Source of the DNA: Carallia brachiata
Taxonomy: Eukaryota > Streptophyta > Magnoliopsida > Malpighiales > Rhizophoraceae
NCBI GenBank assembly: GCA_021464245.1
Contig: JADCRB010000040.1
Coordinates: 7,784,575 to 7,848,574 of the forward strand
DNA: 64,000 bases
Direction of reading: 5' to 3'
Shown here piece after piece: positions 44,190-56,374 of this stretch. The position numbers and the translations under genes are program-made. Below the pieces are notes generated by a model. It was not told the DNA's origin, searched no databases, and saw only the letters and a program-made list of their open reading frames with translations. Numbering within the stretch: position 1 is the stretch's first letter; the number at the start of each line of letters is the position of its first letter.

Positions 44190-44459
44190 GTGGGGGAAGG
44201 AGAAGACAAGATAGAAAGCAGACAAAACGAGTAAGACAGGAGGGGAACTCTCACAAAGAAAGGAAAATCTCACACGAGGAAAGGGAAGTCTCACATGAAG
44301 GAAGGGAAGAGCTTGTAGAGAAACAAGGAGAAGACTCCCACACGACCTAGTCGAGGGGAGAAATCTACCTTTAACTTTGTTTAAATTGGGTTGGAAGTAA
44401 AATTAGTTATATGCAAATACGCTCCTAAAACTTGTACTTTCATCGTTTTCACTAGCGCT

Positions 44460-45231
44460 GGTGCTCCCTTGGTGGGGCTTAGTACCCCTTTTGTGGATTG
44501 GGGGTTGCATTTGTCTCCAAGTGTAGTGTTTTTTTGCCTCTATTTCCTTCTCATTTGGGTTGTTAGTCTGTTTGTCTGGTTTCGGATAGGCAGTGCTCCA
44601 CGAGTCTCCCACGCCTCTTCTTGTCGTCATGAGGAGGGGGAGGGGGGGTTGGGGAGGGTGGTCCTCTTGTGTCGAGGTTGGCCTTGTACAGTATGATTTC
44701 CTACACCCACGTCTAGCTCTGTTCTCGGTCTTAGTGTTTGTCATTCGCCTCTCTGCTCCCTAGGTTTATTATAGTTTGGATCTCTCTTAGCGCTTGTATA
44801 TGGCGCGTTGGCAATTTCGAGTGGCTTCCAGCTCTTTACTGTTGTTTGCCGCCATTTGGCCCGATGGAGCTTCGCCGTTCTCCCTAACTGCTGGGATCCC
44901 GCCGCCTGTCCGACGGAAGTGCATATGGAGTCTTCGGCTTCAGAGTGGGGCTTTGGGTCTGTTCCCTCTATTTCCAGCAGGCTTCTTTCTTTTCAAACTT
45001 TGGGCTTGGACATGAATTCTCATTCTCTGTTGGCTTGCTGGGTTAGCTACCAAATCTTAGCTTTGATTCGTGGTGGGCTTGAAAATGAGTTTTGTTTGTC
45101 TCATAGGGAGGCCTCTTTTGTTGTATCATATATATGTGGATGGAGGCTTTATCTTTTGAGTTAGGTCTCTTTGTATCTGATTTTCAAATTAATCTAATGC
45201 ACTGCTTTTCTTATAACTCAAAAAAAAAAAA
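44460..45231 (+). mobile_element. Probable 3' end of a second LINE, plus strand
   Basis: This stretch is far less AT-rich than its surroundings, lacks a coding domain and ends in an A run (45220-45231) after TTATAACTC. Its G- and T-rich texture and poly(A) end resemble LINE 3' untranslated regions. It abuts the 5' side of the full-length LINE. The left limit is uncertain and no target-site duplication was found. Confidence 0.4.
44636..44658 (+). other. G-quadruplex motif
   Basis: Four G tracts of 5, 7, 4 and 3 bases are separated by A, TT and A. This satisfies the simple G3+N1-7 quadruplex rule on the plus strand. It lies in the putative LINE 3' UTR. Confidence 0.7.
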
Positions 45232-45380
45232 TCATAGCCTGAGGTTGGGTATTTGCTCTAACAGTCGAGGGGAATATCCTTTAATTATGAGATAAAGGGT
45301 TTAATTCCCACCAACTTCATTTCTCCTTCCTTTTATATGTCCAGTAGGACTTCTTATAAACAAAAAAAAAAAAAAAAAAA
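45232..45380 (+). mobile_element. tRNA-derived SINE with poly(A) tail
   Basis: A box A-like TAGCCTGAGGTTGGG (45235-45249) and a box B-like GGGTTTAATTCCC (45298-45310) are about 50 bp apart. They are followed by a body of 50 bp and a 20-base A tail (45361-45380). It begins directly at the A run of the preceding LINE fragment, suggesting insertion into that poly(A) tract. Confidence 0.55.
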
Positions 45381-46140
45381 ATTTAGGCTAGTCTAGTTTC
45401 ACTTTTGAAATTGACAATTCAAAATTTGTAATCAACAAAATCAAAACCAAACCGAACACAGTTATTCGGTTTGAGAACTCTAATTTCGATTTTAGTTAAT
45501 TGTTAAGTATAACATGACCCCTAACAATTTTAAGATTGCCATTCAATTTAAATTTAACACATAACAATTTTCTTAAAAAGGTTGCATATCTTTTTTGCGT
45601 TTTTGAAAATGACTCCATTCTCAACTTTTAAACTTGAAGCAAATAATCTACCGTATGAATGACTCAAAAGGAGTTTTTTTTTTTCCCTTACACGATTCAA
45701 ATCTCTAGCAATTTACTCTCTATCTTTATCTTTTCCACTCATAATCATTTGGGAGCTTCCAAAATACACACACCGAAAAAAAAAAAAAAAAAGAGTGATC
45801 AACTTGTTTACGGTGGCAAAACTTAGGGAGACAGGGAGAGTAAGCAAACTTGGTCTCAGACAAATTGCACAACTGTCATTTCGGGTTTGTAGTTTACATT
45901 TTGAGAAGTAAAAGAATGAATAACTGGCTATTCAGTTGTTCCCTTGCTTTTTTTTTTTTCCCCCTTTATTTCTTTTTTTTTTTCCCCATGATGTAATCAT
46001 GGTCCTTTTTTTTTTTTGGGAGGGATTTAATACAAAATAAAAGAATGTAAGTCAATTCAATCCGTTGATTTTGTGCCCACTACTCCATGCAGTCAGCAGA
46101 CTATGCAGCAACACTTACTCAATGAGTGCTGGCATGTGAG
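45381..46140. other. 3' flank of the RIBA gene
   Basis: AT-rich, with several A and T homopolymer runs (45777-45794, 45949-45960, 46005-46018). No further feature is visible. Confidence 0.4.
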
Positions 46141-49100
46141 TTAAGACTTGGAAGCAGCATCTGATGGAGCAGCTTCAACAGAGGATTCACCATTGCCGTT
46201 GATAAGGTTGCTTAAATGGCCATTGAATTCCACCCCATAGACATGGCCCATTTTGGCACGCTTGGTCTCCAGGTATCTCTTATTCTCTGTCGTAATGGGA
46301 GTTAGCAGTGGAACCCTACCTACTACTGTCAAGCCATATCCCTTGAGGCCAGTGTACTTTGCGGGGTTGTTGGTCATCAATTTCATCGTTCGTACACCCA
46401 GATCCTGCAAAATCTGCAACAGAAAACCCACAACATTCAACAACATAAGGAACTTCCTTCTATGGCAAAAACTTTTCAAACGTTTCTTCTTGTTTTTTTT
46501 TTTTGTGTTACATTTCGGCCAAGAGCGAAGCACTTGATGATATGTTGCTCATTGTTGGCCTAGGACCGCTAAGCACCACAGGCATGCATATGGATGGGAA
46601 TTGTATGCCGGACCACATGGCATGCACAAGTCTGCTTTAACTAGTGTTCAAATTGCAGCTCTTTATGCAGCATGATCTTCTAAATGTATTATAAGGTTCG
46701 AAATTCGGAATTGTTAACATTGACCGATGTTACAATGTTATGTGGTACAACTATGTCTTCATATATATATATATATAGCTCTGGTAAACTCATCACAGTT
46801 GACACACTTTGTGATTTTAAATAAAGGATTGAACACGCTAAACGGATAGCAAACTGAACCATCACTTGGCCGAGCCAAATAGAAGCACTGAAAATTCTAA
46901 GACTAGATATTTCAAATGCCACGATAAACACATTGGAATGCTTAAATGCACAAGTGCAGACACACAAAAGTGGTCTGTTTTCATTTTTGTGTGGAGCAAG
47001 TGCCTTAGAAACATAATACTAGGAATTACCTGTGCACCAATGCCGTATTCCCGGGAATCAACAGGCAGTCCCAGCTCCTCGTTTGCTTCCACTGTATCAC
47101 GCCCAGCATCTTGTAAGTTGTAAGCACGAAGCTTATGGCCCAAACCAATGCCCCTTCCTTCATGCCCTCTAAGGTAGACAAGCACACCCCTGCCAGCAGC
47201 CTCAATCTGCTGCATTGCAAGTGCCAGCTGCTTCCCACAGTCGCATCTTGCAGACCCAAAAATGTCTCCTGTGAGACATTCTGAATGTACCCTCACGAGA
47301 ACATTTTGTCCATCTCCAATATCACCCTTTTTGAACAAAATTTTTACTGTGAGCAAGTTTTACCCCAGTTGCCAAATCATATATCATAATGAAAGGTAAA
47401 AGTCAACAATCAAATCTAGAACATCAGTTCAGTTATGCATGCCTTAGCTGCTTTATTTTTCTTTCTCTTTATGGGTATGCCTTAACTCTTGACCTTGGAA
47501 AATCATGTTCATGGAAGCACCACACGATCTCCCTACCTATTTTAATACATGCTTAGGCTTTTGCCAACAAGTTCGACATTAAGTATCGATGAAACATAAA
47601 AGTAGAAAACATATTCCCTAAGAATATGAATATCCAACTCTAAAATTTCTTCCACACATATAACCAAACTTCCCATATCACTCATTAGAGACAAAATCAT
47701 TTATTCTTTTTTCCTTGATTAAAATACTCATATTTTGCCCATATGCACATAGATCAAAAACTATTCTTCCAAAGAAGCAGAAATTGAGAAATGACTTAAA
47801 TTCACATGAGCATAGCAAAACTGTTGACCACAACTCTCTTTAGTCAAGAGTGTTAGTTCAAGTTCCACTCCTCCAAACTATACGCCTCCCACTAAGAGCC
47901 ACATCCATCCCTCAAAGCAAAGAACTACGTATTTTCTAGTGTTCTGTAAAATTACCATTTTTACTCACTAGATCATCATCATGATGTAATATTTTACTTG
48001 GAGATCTCCCTCTCCTTTTCTTCCCTTTCAAAAGAGGTCGAAAGCTGATTCCTAGAGGATCTATTGCACTCAAAATTATCACAAATTTCCATCTAACCAG
48101 CATAAGAGAAATTGCAGTCTGCAACAGTAGCACTTCATGAGGCCAAACAGTTTGATCATGGCTATCATAAATATAGCTTACCTTAACCATTGCAATATGC
48201 TCTATGCCATCCAGGATTGACCTATAACAATAAGCAGTGAATGGCCCCCACATTGTAGGAATCCGAGCAGCTGAAGGACGCTCTACTAGTTGTTCTCTCT
48301 TCCTTCTATATCTGTCAATGACATCCGTGTTATTGTGTTGTAGTTTGGATATTAAAATATTAATAATAAGTTTTCCAGCACTAACATCATCACAGAAGAT
48401 TGATGTTAAAAAGGTCCCACTAGTATGGCTGAGCTGACTGCCATATGCTAGGGCTTTTTAGAATGCGTGAACAAACAGATAGAGTAGACACACTAAATTC
48501 ATTTGGAAGAACAAACATAGCATTGTTTTATAACCTTCTTTTTCCAAACTTTTAACATTTCAATGGAATTCTGCATAACAAGCATGCTTACAGATCTACA
48601 TTTATAACAATAAATATACTGACAGATGACTATGCAATTCCAAGTTAGTGCTACACCATCATTGTGGGAGATATTTCCATAGATATTAATAAGCTATAAA
48701 ACCAAAGTCAGCAATAGATAAGATTTTAACGCCAGACCAGAGTCTTAACTAAACAAAGCCATAGAGCCTAGTAAGGAAGCTATAAAACCAAATCCATTAT
48801 AAGATGACTATAAGATAACTCCCTAAAAACAAAGAGTAAAGTATCCTACCTGATTAAATCAGCAATTGATATGATTTTTAAATTCTCCCGCTGCGCAAAT
48901 TGACGAAGCTTTGGCAATCTAGCCATTGAACCATCGTCATCCACAACCTCACACAAAACTGCAACAGGGTCTAACCCAGCTAGAACAGCAAGATCAACAG
49001 AAGCTTCTGTATGTCCAGCTCTTTTCAAAACACCGCCCTCCCTGTACCTCAGGGGAAATATATGACCTGGGCGATTGAAGTCTTCAGGTTTTGAATCTCT

Positions 49101-51287
49101 AGATGCAAGAGCTAACACAGTTGTTGCCCTGTCATGAGCTGAAACCCCTGTAGTTGTACCATTTTTTGCATCCTGCAAAGGCATTTGCCAGGAAAATCCA
49201 ACTTTGAGAACTACCATGGTATAAAATGAAGAAAATTAGGCTGAAGTTTCCTGAGATCCTCTGGGTAAAGGCTTGGGCATAGGCACTTCATTTCATATAT
49301 ATAGTTGGTATCAAAACTCTGCTTGAGAAAATTAACATTTTCATTTAAGAAGTAAAAGGACAGGAATGTTTGTGTTGCAAATGTCTCTCCAAAGTCTGTG
49401 TTCTCATAGCGGTATTATGTTGAAATGAAGATAAAAGGAAGATTTGGAGGAAGAAAAAGAAGAAGAAATAAGATCTCATATGAATTTCCAACTCTGCAAA
49501 AGATTCTATTAGCATGGTGGAAGATTGTTGTTGTCTCTCAGAATTACATGCCCATCACCTGAACATCTGTGTATTTCATTAACAGAATATCAACTGGAAG
49601 CTGTAGATATGGATAACATATACATAGCAACTACCATCCAACTATAGTTATGAATTATATGCATTTGCAACCTTATATATGGATAAAACATATACAACTG
49701 GAAACTTTAATTTGTTCTAGTCAAGTGACCTTCTTTATTCCTAATGGAGGCTATCTGCACAACAACTGTTGATGCAGAAAAACACCACAATACCTACCAC
49801 TGTCACGGTGAATGCAGTTCGAAGCTTTTCGTCGTTTTCATTTTGTGTCACCATCAAAGGGAGTTGCAACCTGTCCAGATCTTTTCCCTTCATGCTCACA
49901 CAAATTATTCCAGTACCATACTTCACAATAAAAGCCATAGCTTCAGGTGTTGCCAACTGTGCTGCCACAATAAGATCCCCTTCATTTTCTCGGTCCTCAT
50001 CATCCACAACGAGTACCATCTGCAACAGCATACATGATCAACAATACAAAAAATGGAGAAGGTAAAGGTTACTGTAAGAAAACATATGCTTGGAGAAACA
50101 AATGATGACAAAGCCAACTTTATATATATAATGATAAAAAAAGTCATCCTAATTTTAACATCTAAAAGTGGAGGAAATAATTACCTTCCCTTGGCGAATA
50201 TCTTCAATAGCCTCTGATATAGGAGAAAACCCGTCTGTGGGACGATCAAAATCAAACTCGTCGTTGTCAATGGGGAAGCCATTAGGAGCAAGAACACCAT
50301 CTGCTGCCACTGTTCCTAATGCCATTGATTCAGGCTGCAACTCAATCCCAACTGAATGGTCATCGGTTAGAGTACTTTTCGCTACAACCCTGCTATCACT
50401 GGGAAAAGAAAGCAGATAACCTTCTCCGGATATCAGTGTTGCTTGAGTTTTGCCTGTATCCTTAGTACTCAAAGAGGACTGGCAACCATTTAACCTGATC
50501 TTGGCAAAATCATGTATGTACCCATTTCCAGGAAGGGAATTCACCAAATGTAATCCATTGAACAGTTTGAAGTTTCTGAAGGCCCTGCATACAAATACAC
50601 TAGTGGTCAACTATTGCTTGGCATTCACCCCCTCCCCCAGGAAAACAAGAACAATAAAGAATTAATGGAGGGGCAATGGCAATGATGTCATGGCAGCAAT
50701 CACAAAATGTGAGTCTGTTTCTAGTATATAGCTTGTTGGTTGAAGTTGAGCGCTCAAACTTCCGGATGTAAGAATGACTAACAACAGAATTTCATTTAAT
50801 TCCAGTCGTTCAAAACAAAACAAGATGCATTGCTCTCATCTTGCTTAGCCTAATGCTAGTAATGCCTCCATCCAACCCTCCAGTTTCATTTCTTCAAATT
50901 CCTTTTCTAAATTAAACCATCCATTAAGTTATAATATATATCTATGTATATATAGCAATGAAAATCTCATCTCCTTTAAACGATGAATAATAAAGTCTAA
51001 GGTCAACTGATCCAGACGTTAAATTTCATAGCCCCCAAAAGGGATTCATTCAGATGAACCGTTGACAGAAAATCTAACATGAAAGGCAAACGAAGCAAAT
51101 CAAATAAACAAAAGACTTGAACTTTCCAAAAACAAACCCAATAACGAGAAAACCCCCACAGGTTTTAGCGTCAAAGAAACCAATTAATGAACCAAAGAAG
51201 GAGATGGGAAAAAACTCACTGAGGGCGCGAAAGGGCCGTTCTTGCTGCGGTTGTTGAAGGGCAAGAAGAAAAGTTGATAGAAGCCAT
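46141..51287 (-). CDS. RIBA1: Bifunctional riboflavin biosynthesis protein: DHBP synthase / GTP cyclohydrolase II
   Basis: Seven exons join in frame on the minus strand: 51287-51220, 50584-50185, 50019-49798, 49172-48850, 48311-48182, 47326-47030 and 46413-46141 (570 aa; Arabidopsis RIBA1 is about 540). All introns are GT-AG. The first ~140 residues are Ser/Thr-rich and basic ([20 protein letters not shown]), a plastid transit peptide plus linker. The DHBP synthase part has [10 protein letters not shown] (162-171) and HTEASVDL (284-291). The GTP cyclohydrolase II part has the zinc ligands Cys398, Cys409, Cys411 in [15 protein letters not shown] and the GHEGRGIGL loop. It makes 3,4-dihydroxy-2-butanone 4-phosphate from ribulose 5-phosphate and opens GTP, the two entry reactions of riboflavin synthesis in plastids. 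Both sets of catalytic residues are present, so this is RIBA1-like rather than the single-activity RIBA2/RIBA3 type. Confidence 0.95.
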
Positions 51288-51390
51288 TACTTTGTTAAGG
51301 CTTTCCCCACTAAGAGGTCAAATATAATGGCTTTTCTTTCTTTTTTTCTTCTTTTCCGAAACTGCAGAGCAAATGGGTCTCTTTTGCGCA

Positions 51391-51398
51391 TATTTATA
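51391..51398 (-). promoter_or_regulatory. TATA box of the RIBA gene
   Basis: TATAAATA on the minus strand lies 104-111 bases upstream of the RIBA ATG. A purine/pyrimidine-rich leader (GAAAAGAAGAAAAAAAG on minus) separates them. Confidence 0.6.
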
Positions 51399-54300
51399 AT
51401 GGCGACTGAACAGGAAGGAGAGGGTCAGTCGAAGAAGAAAGAGGAAAATAGGAAACAGCTGACGAACCAAACACGAAATTGTTTAGAGAAGAGAAATGTT
51501 GTTACCCGCAGGTGACTAGATTGGCCTGTCACCGATCAACATCTTTGAGTCACTGATTACGACTCGGTCTCGGATTTGCATTTGCTGTTTTTTTTTTTTG
51601 CGTTTGTTTTTTTTTTTTTTACAATAATTCAGTAGGTCCAAAAGTTTTTTTTTAAAGAAAAAATTTTCATCCAAATACTGATGAAACTGAATGAATCTCT
51701 TATATTTGATTTCATTGTTAACGATTTTTAAACTAAATATCACGTTATAATAATTTGACCCACTTTATAAAAACAATTGGTTATAATAAGACTCGAATTT
51801 AAGTTAATGTAAAAATAAATCTACCAATTTATTAGTAAATTATTACCTTAGATGATATCCAAAGTTAACCAATGAAATATTAATTAGACAAAAATGGCCA
51901 ATTGGTTGGCAGCTAACCGAGACCTCGCTCTCACACACTCTTTTCCTTTCCTAGGGCTGTACTGCTGTTTGTTTGAAAAAAAAAAAAAGAAAAAAAAACA
52001 AAGTATTATTTAACTCTCTCCAAATTTATCTGTTTTTGCTCATAACATTATTTTATTTTAAAAGAGATACTTTACGCTTACATTATTAACAATTTTGGTT
52101 TTTTTTTTCTTTTTCACTAAACTGCCTTTCAGCTGGTTAGTGTTGTCTCAGATGACACACCATTATTTTTAGACGATGTGACAATTTGATAAAAACATTT
52201 CTTAAAAACTTAATAATCTTAAAACAATTAAAATTCAATTAAAACATATATAAATTCAAATAAAGCTAAAAATTTTGAAAATTTTCCTATAACTCATAAA
52301 ATCTGAACTTTCAAAAAAAAAATTAAAATTGTTTTTCAAATTACGAAAAATTAAAATAATCTTAAAATTAAAAAAAATTATCCCTTTCTCTATATAGCTC
52401 TCGTTCTCTGACTATTTTTCTCTTTCTAATCTACATCACATATTTAGGCTATCGTATAATTGAATTTAAAATAAATAAATAGATTTATTGTTAAATATTA
52501 TTAGATATAATACGTATTTACTTGTACTCTATAATATTATAATTTTAAGGAAAATATTATGTAGTATATAAAAAAGTAACTACAAAATTAACACGTAAGA
52601 TATGAATCGTTTGATCATAAAAAATATATTAAATTTTAAAAAAATTATTAAATTAATTATACGTTTTATACGTCCTGTATAATTCATACCTACATAATCT
52701 TACTGTAATTTTAATTTTAATTTCATGCTGAGACAAAAACAAACTAAGGATGATTTAATGCGCAAAGTTTACCCGAAAAAAGTATCATAATCAATTGATG
52801 CATCGTCTCCAGACAGGATTACAGAAATTAGTTGAAAAAATAGAGAGAGAAAGAGAGAGAGGGGGAGAGAGAGCAGAATGTGTGACCAATTATCAAAGCT
52901 AAACTAGCATAGGGCAAAAAGAAAAATTTAGTGTAATATAAAGAGTCTAAGGTACCCAAAAAAAAAAAAAAAAACTCTCTTTTACTAAGAAGGAGTGTGG
53001 TTTAGTTTTTGGGTGCTGTATTTTGTTTGTTAATTTCCAACAACTTCCACATAAGTATTTGGTAAATTTTTTTACGATATTATTTGATTCTACTTATTTT
53101 TTTTATATAATATTATTATAATAGTAATTGATTGAAAAGTAATTCAAAATTATTTTTAGATAATTCAAATATTAATAATAATTTATATAGACTAAATTAC
53201 CTTTAAATGATATTTATGTTATTTATTTTATTTTCTTACTTGCCATATGAGTTAGATTTTTATTTGTATTTCAAAAATATTTATACAAACAAAATATTTT
53301 ATTATTTTTTATAGCAACTCTCAAATAATTTTTTACTTCAAATTTTCATCAATATTAATACTTATAAAAAATATCTCAAACATTATTTTTTTTACTATCT
53401 AGTGAATATTAATCATTTTTTTAAAAGTTGAAATTTAAGTAAGAAAGGTCTCAATATTTTTTATAAAATATTTATTCTAAAAATAAAAATTATAAAATAT
53501 AAATATAAAAAAATTTGTTAATATGATGTATTAATATAAATTAAATTTCTAAATTAGTCATTTCATTATTTAACAGTAATAACAAATATAAAATCAACTA
53601 AATATTTCATTGATTCTTTCAACAAGTAGTAACATGAATCAGTAATCAACGATTAATAATCAATAACAGTAATCAGTAACAATAATATCGAACAAATAAA
53701 TCAAGCAAACTTTAAATAAAATGTCACATTTTACATCTAATACAATGTCATGATGTAACTCCATCTACAACTGAAATCCACGTAAAAGACTGAAAATTCA
53801 CATTTAACGTCATTTAGTCAAAGATACTAAAAGTCTACATAGCTCTCTGCTCTAAAATTTAAATAAAACTAAAACCTAGAATAATCAATTTATCATAGGA
53901 CAATTTGGTCCAGTATTTTGCTTTAAAACAACTGATAAGAAATATACAAAGCTAATCCTACAAAAAATAGCACAATGATACAATTTATCTCATTGTGCAA
54001 CGGTATGTATATGATAAATGATTTTTAACTCTAGAATTGATGATCTTGAGTTAGAGTCTGTTAATTAACCTAAAAAAAGGTGATATGCACATGCTCGAAG
54101 CAATGGTTATTCCTTGCATGGATCATGATTCCCCTCCAAGTATTCCTTGGCATATTCTTAAGGAAAAAGATAGGTGCACCGAATGAAGAGTATCAAATGC
54201 ATCAAAGGGCATTAAATATTTCTTTTTTGTTTGGGTTTTCCCAAAAAAAAAAATCTTTTCCTTCATAATTTCTTTTAGCGTATTTCATTTGGATTCTACA

Positions 54301-54701
54301 CTTTAAATTTTATGATAACACTCATCTACATTTAAATTTAAATTTTGAAAAAAAAAAAGAAAACAATAAGAAAATATTAGGTGCATGGATTACTTTATGT
54401 GTGTAGTTAGTTGGACCCTATTCTTAAACATAATGTTGGAGTTTCGCAATTTCAAATTAAAGGCGAGAAGTAGAGCGTATGGCCACAAACCACAAAATCT
54501 TTCCACTTCGTGCATAGATAGTTTCATAAAATTAATGCAAAGCCAACAGACAAATTGAAGATTCTCAAATTTGCTCTCTAATTACACATTCTGGATGAAA
54601 TTGTGATTCCTTGTTTTGGCCAACATCCAAGGGATGCCATACTCTAATAGGGAAGATAGTTGTGGTTAGTGTGAGCATGCTACAAAGAATTTGGTACTAG
54701 A

Positions 54702-54757
54702 GTCATTTTTAAAATTAAAAATTTTGAGTGTCATTTTTAAAATTAAAAATTCTGAGT
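54702..54757 (+). repeat. 28-bp tandem duplication
   Basis: GTCATTTTTAAAATTAAAAA is followed by TT[T/C]TGAGT in both copies, which differ by one base. Confidence 0.8.
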
Positions 54758-55480
54758 TCAATTTCTAGTCGGAGTCAATAAATTAAAAGAAAAAAAATGA
54801 ATGAAATTTAATCCCTCTTTTATGCCCTTAAGGCCCTCCACGTGAACAAAAAGAGCAGTTTAACATGTGCATAGAACTCTTTGTATAAATTAAAATTTTT
54901 TTGTTAAGTTTTACTTGTGAATAATTAATATTTGAAATATTTGCACAAACTAAAAATATAATTATTATCATAATAAACAAGAAATGTAAATAAATAAATA
55001 AATAAAATTTTAGATTAAAAAAGAATAAAATATCCAAAATTTGAAATTCTTTTATTGAAATCATTTAAAATTTGTATCAATTTAGGTTTTAATCTTGTTC
55101 AAGTTGTAATAAATTTATGGATTATTCAAAATTTGAATTTTATAGATTCAAGTTTGTTGGATTTTGGGTTAATCAGATTTGAGTCATTCAATTCAATTCT
55201 AATTTTTGAGTTATTCTAGATACAGTCATCCATTTTTTCAGTTAATAATCTTCGGTTTGATTCAACTTTTGTCATTTCTAGTCAGAACCATCGCCCATTT
55301 TGGAATGATTTCATATTTATATGCGTATACTCTATGGAGATAAATGCACAAATACAAACATAAAAAAAAGCCATCCAGTTGTCTGTCGCCCGTGAGCAAT
55401 TACTACATACTATTGATGCAGAAGGATTTCTGATTTATGTATTGCATTATTATGAACGTCTAGATTTACGAAATCAGTGA

Positions 55481-55547
55481 TAACCAAATATAGGTGTCAT
55501 CCTGTTGAAAGGAGACAGCTAACCAAAATATAGGTGTCATCCTGTTG
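55481..55547 (+). repeat. Short direct repeat
   Basis: TATAGGTGTCATCCTGTTG occurs twice (about 55489-55507 and 55529-55547), each preceded by TAACCAAA, with 12 unique bases between the repeat units. Confidence 0.8.
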
Positions 55548-55747
55548 TCTCTATCCCCTATTTGCAATTATATATCATATACTACCCTAGGCAAGTTTGA
55601 TCAGATTTGCATGTATGTGGAATTATTATATGAATGACAATATTTACCAAATCGATCATAATATGATTAATGCTCACAGATCCAATATAAAAGTCAGTCA
55701 ATACTTATAAATTTAATAATTAATATATTTATGATAGATCTTTTCTT

Positions 55748-55752
<5 letters not shown>

Positions 55753-55792
<40 letters not shown>
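55753..55792. repeat. (AT)n microsatellite
   Basis: About 20 uninterrupted AT units. Confidence 0.9.
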
Positions 55793-55795
<3 letters not shown>

Positions 55796-56150
55796 TGATG
55801 CTCACCTTATTTTGAATTCACTAGGAAATTGTACTTGTTGCTTTATTAAGGGCACTATTAATAAAATTACAGATTGAGTAGTAACACAATCCATAAGTGG
55901 ATTATACCCTATGCAGTTAGCAACTCACCAGAGGAATTCAGATTTTTGTTATGTCTTGATTACGCCAATTAATGAAATATTATGAACTTCAGTCAAAAAA
56001 TAAAATTATAATATGTTCATCAGTAACATTGGTGGCAGGGATGGAGACCCAATATTTTAGTCGTTGAATTTAGGGGCTTGGTTAATAATTAAAAAACCAA
56101 TACAAGACTTCACTTGCTTAAAACGTGATAATAATTTATGAGTCCCGTTA

Positions 56151-56372
56151 GGTGGACGGGATTAGGTGGATCGAAAATGGACCGAAAATTTTTTTTGTGC
56201 AACTAGATGGTTTATTTGTGCAACCAGACGCTTAATTTTTATAACGAAAAAATATATGAAAAAATATTTCAAAATTTGTTGTAATAATTTAATTTCTTGT
56301 TGCACAAAAAAATTATCTAGTTGCACAAAAAAATTCCCGCGTCTATTCTCCGTCCACCAAATCCCGTCCACC
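56151..56372. mobile_element. Palindromic MITE, 222 bp, flanked by TA
   Basis: Terminal inverted repeats GGTGGACGGGATT (56151-56163) and AATCCCGTCCACC (56360-56372) are perfect. TA dinucleotides lie on both sides (56149-56150 and 56373-56374). The inner arms also pair: TTTGTGCAACTAGATGG is answered by ATCTAGTTGCACAAA. GTGCAAC occurs twice in each arm. A short AT-rich loop lies in the middle. The TA flanks fit a Tc1/mariner-type element, but the termini are not the usual Stowaway ones. Confidence 0.85.
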
Positions 56373-56374
56373 TA

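Larger units (their letters stand above)
38444..44382 (-). mobile_element. Nearly full-length L1-type LINE with target-site duplication
   Basis: The element is about 5.9 kb, inserted on the minus strand. Its 3' poly(A) appears as a T run at 38461-38476, and its 5' end is near 44362. A 20-bp direct repeat ATCTACCTTTAACTTTGTTT flanks it (38444-38463 and 44363-44382). This is the expected target-site duplication of target-primed reverse transcription, and its perfect identity suggests a fairly young insertion. Inside are ORF1 (nucleic-acid binding) and ORF2 (endonuclease, reverse transcriptase, RNase H), both broken. No promoter motif was identified in the short 5' leader (44190-44362). Confidence 0.93.
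51400..56148. other. Long AT-rich intergenic stretch
   Basis: No supported gene in 4.7 kb. It contains small repeats (54702-54757, 55481-55547, 55753-55792), a GA-rich patch near 52843-52875 and a possible decayed SINE head near 54000-54070 (box B-like GAGTTAGAGTCT at 54050-54061). Confidence 0.4.

Noticed and set aside
49744..50065. Plus-strand open frames over RIBA exon 3
   Set aside because: They are antisense to a highly conserved DHBP synthase exon.
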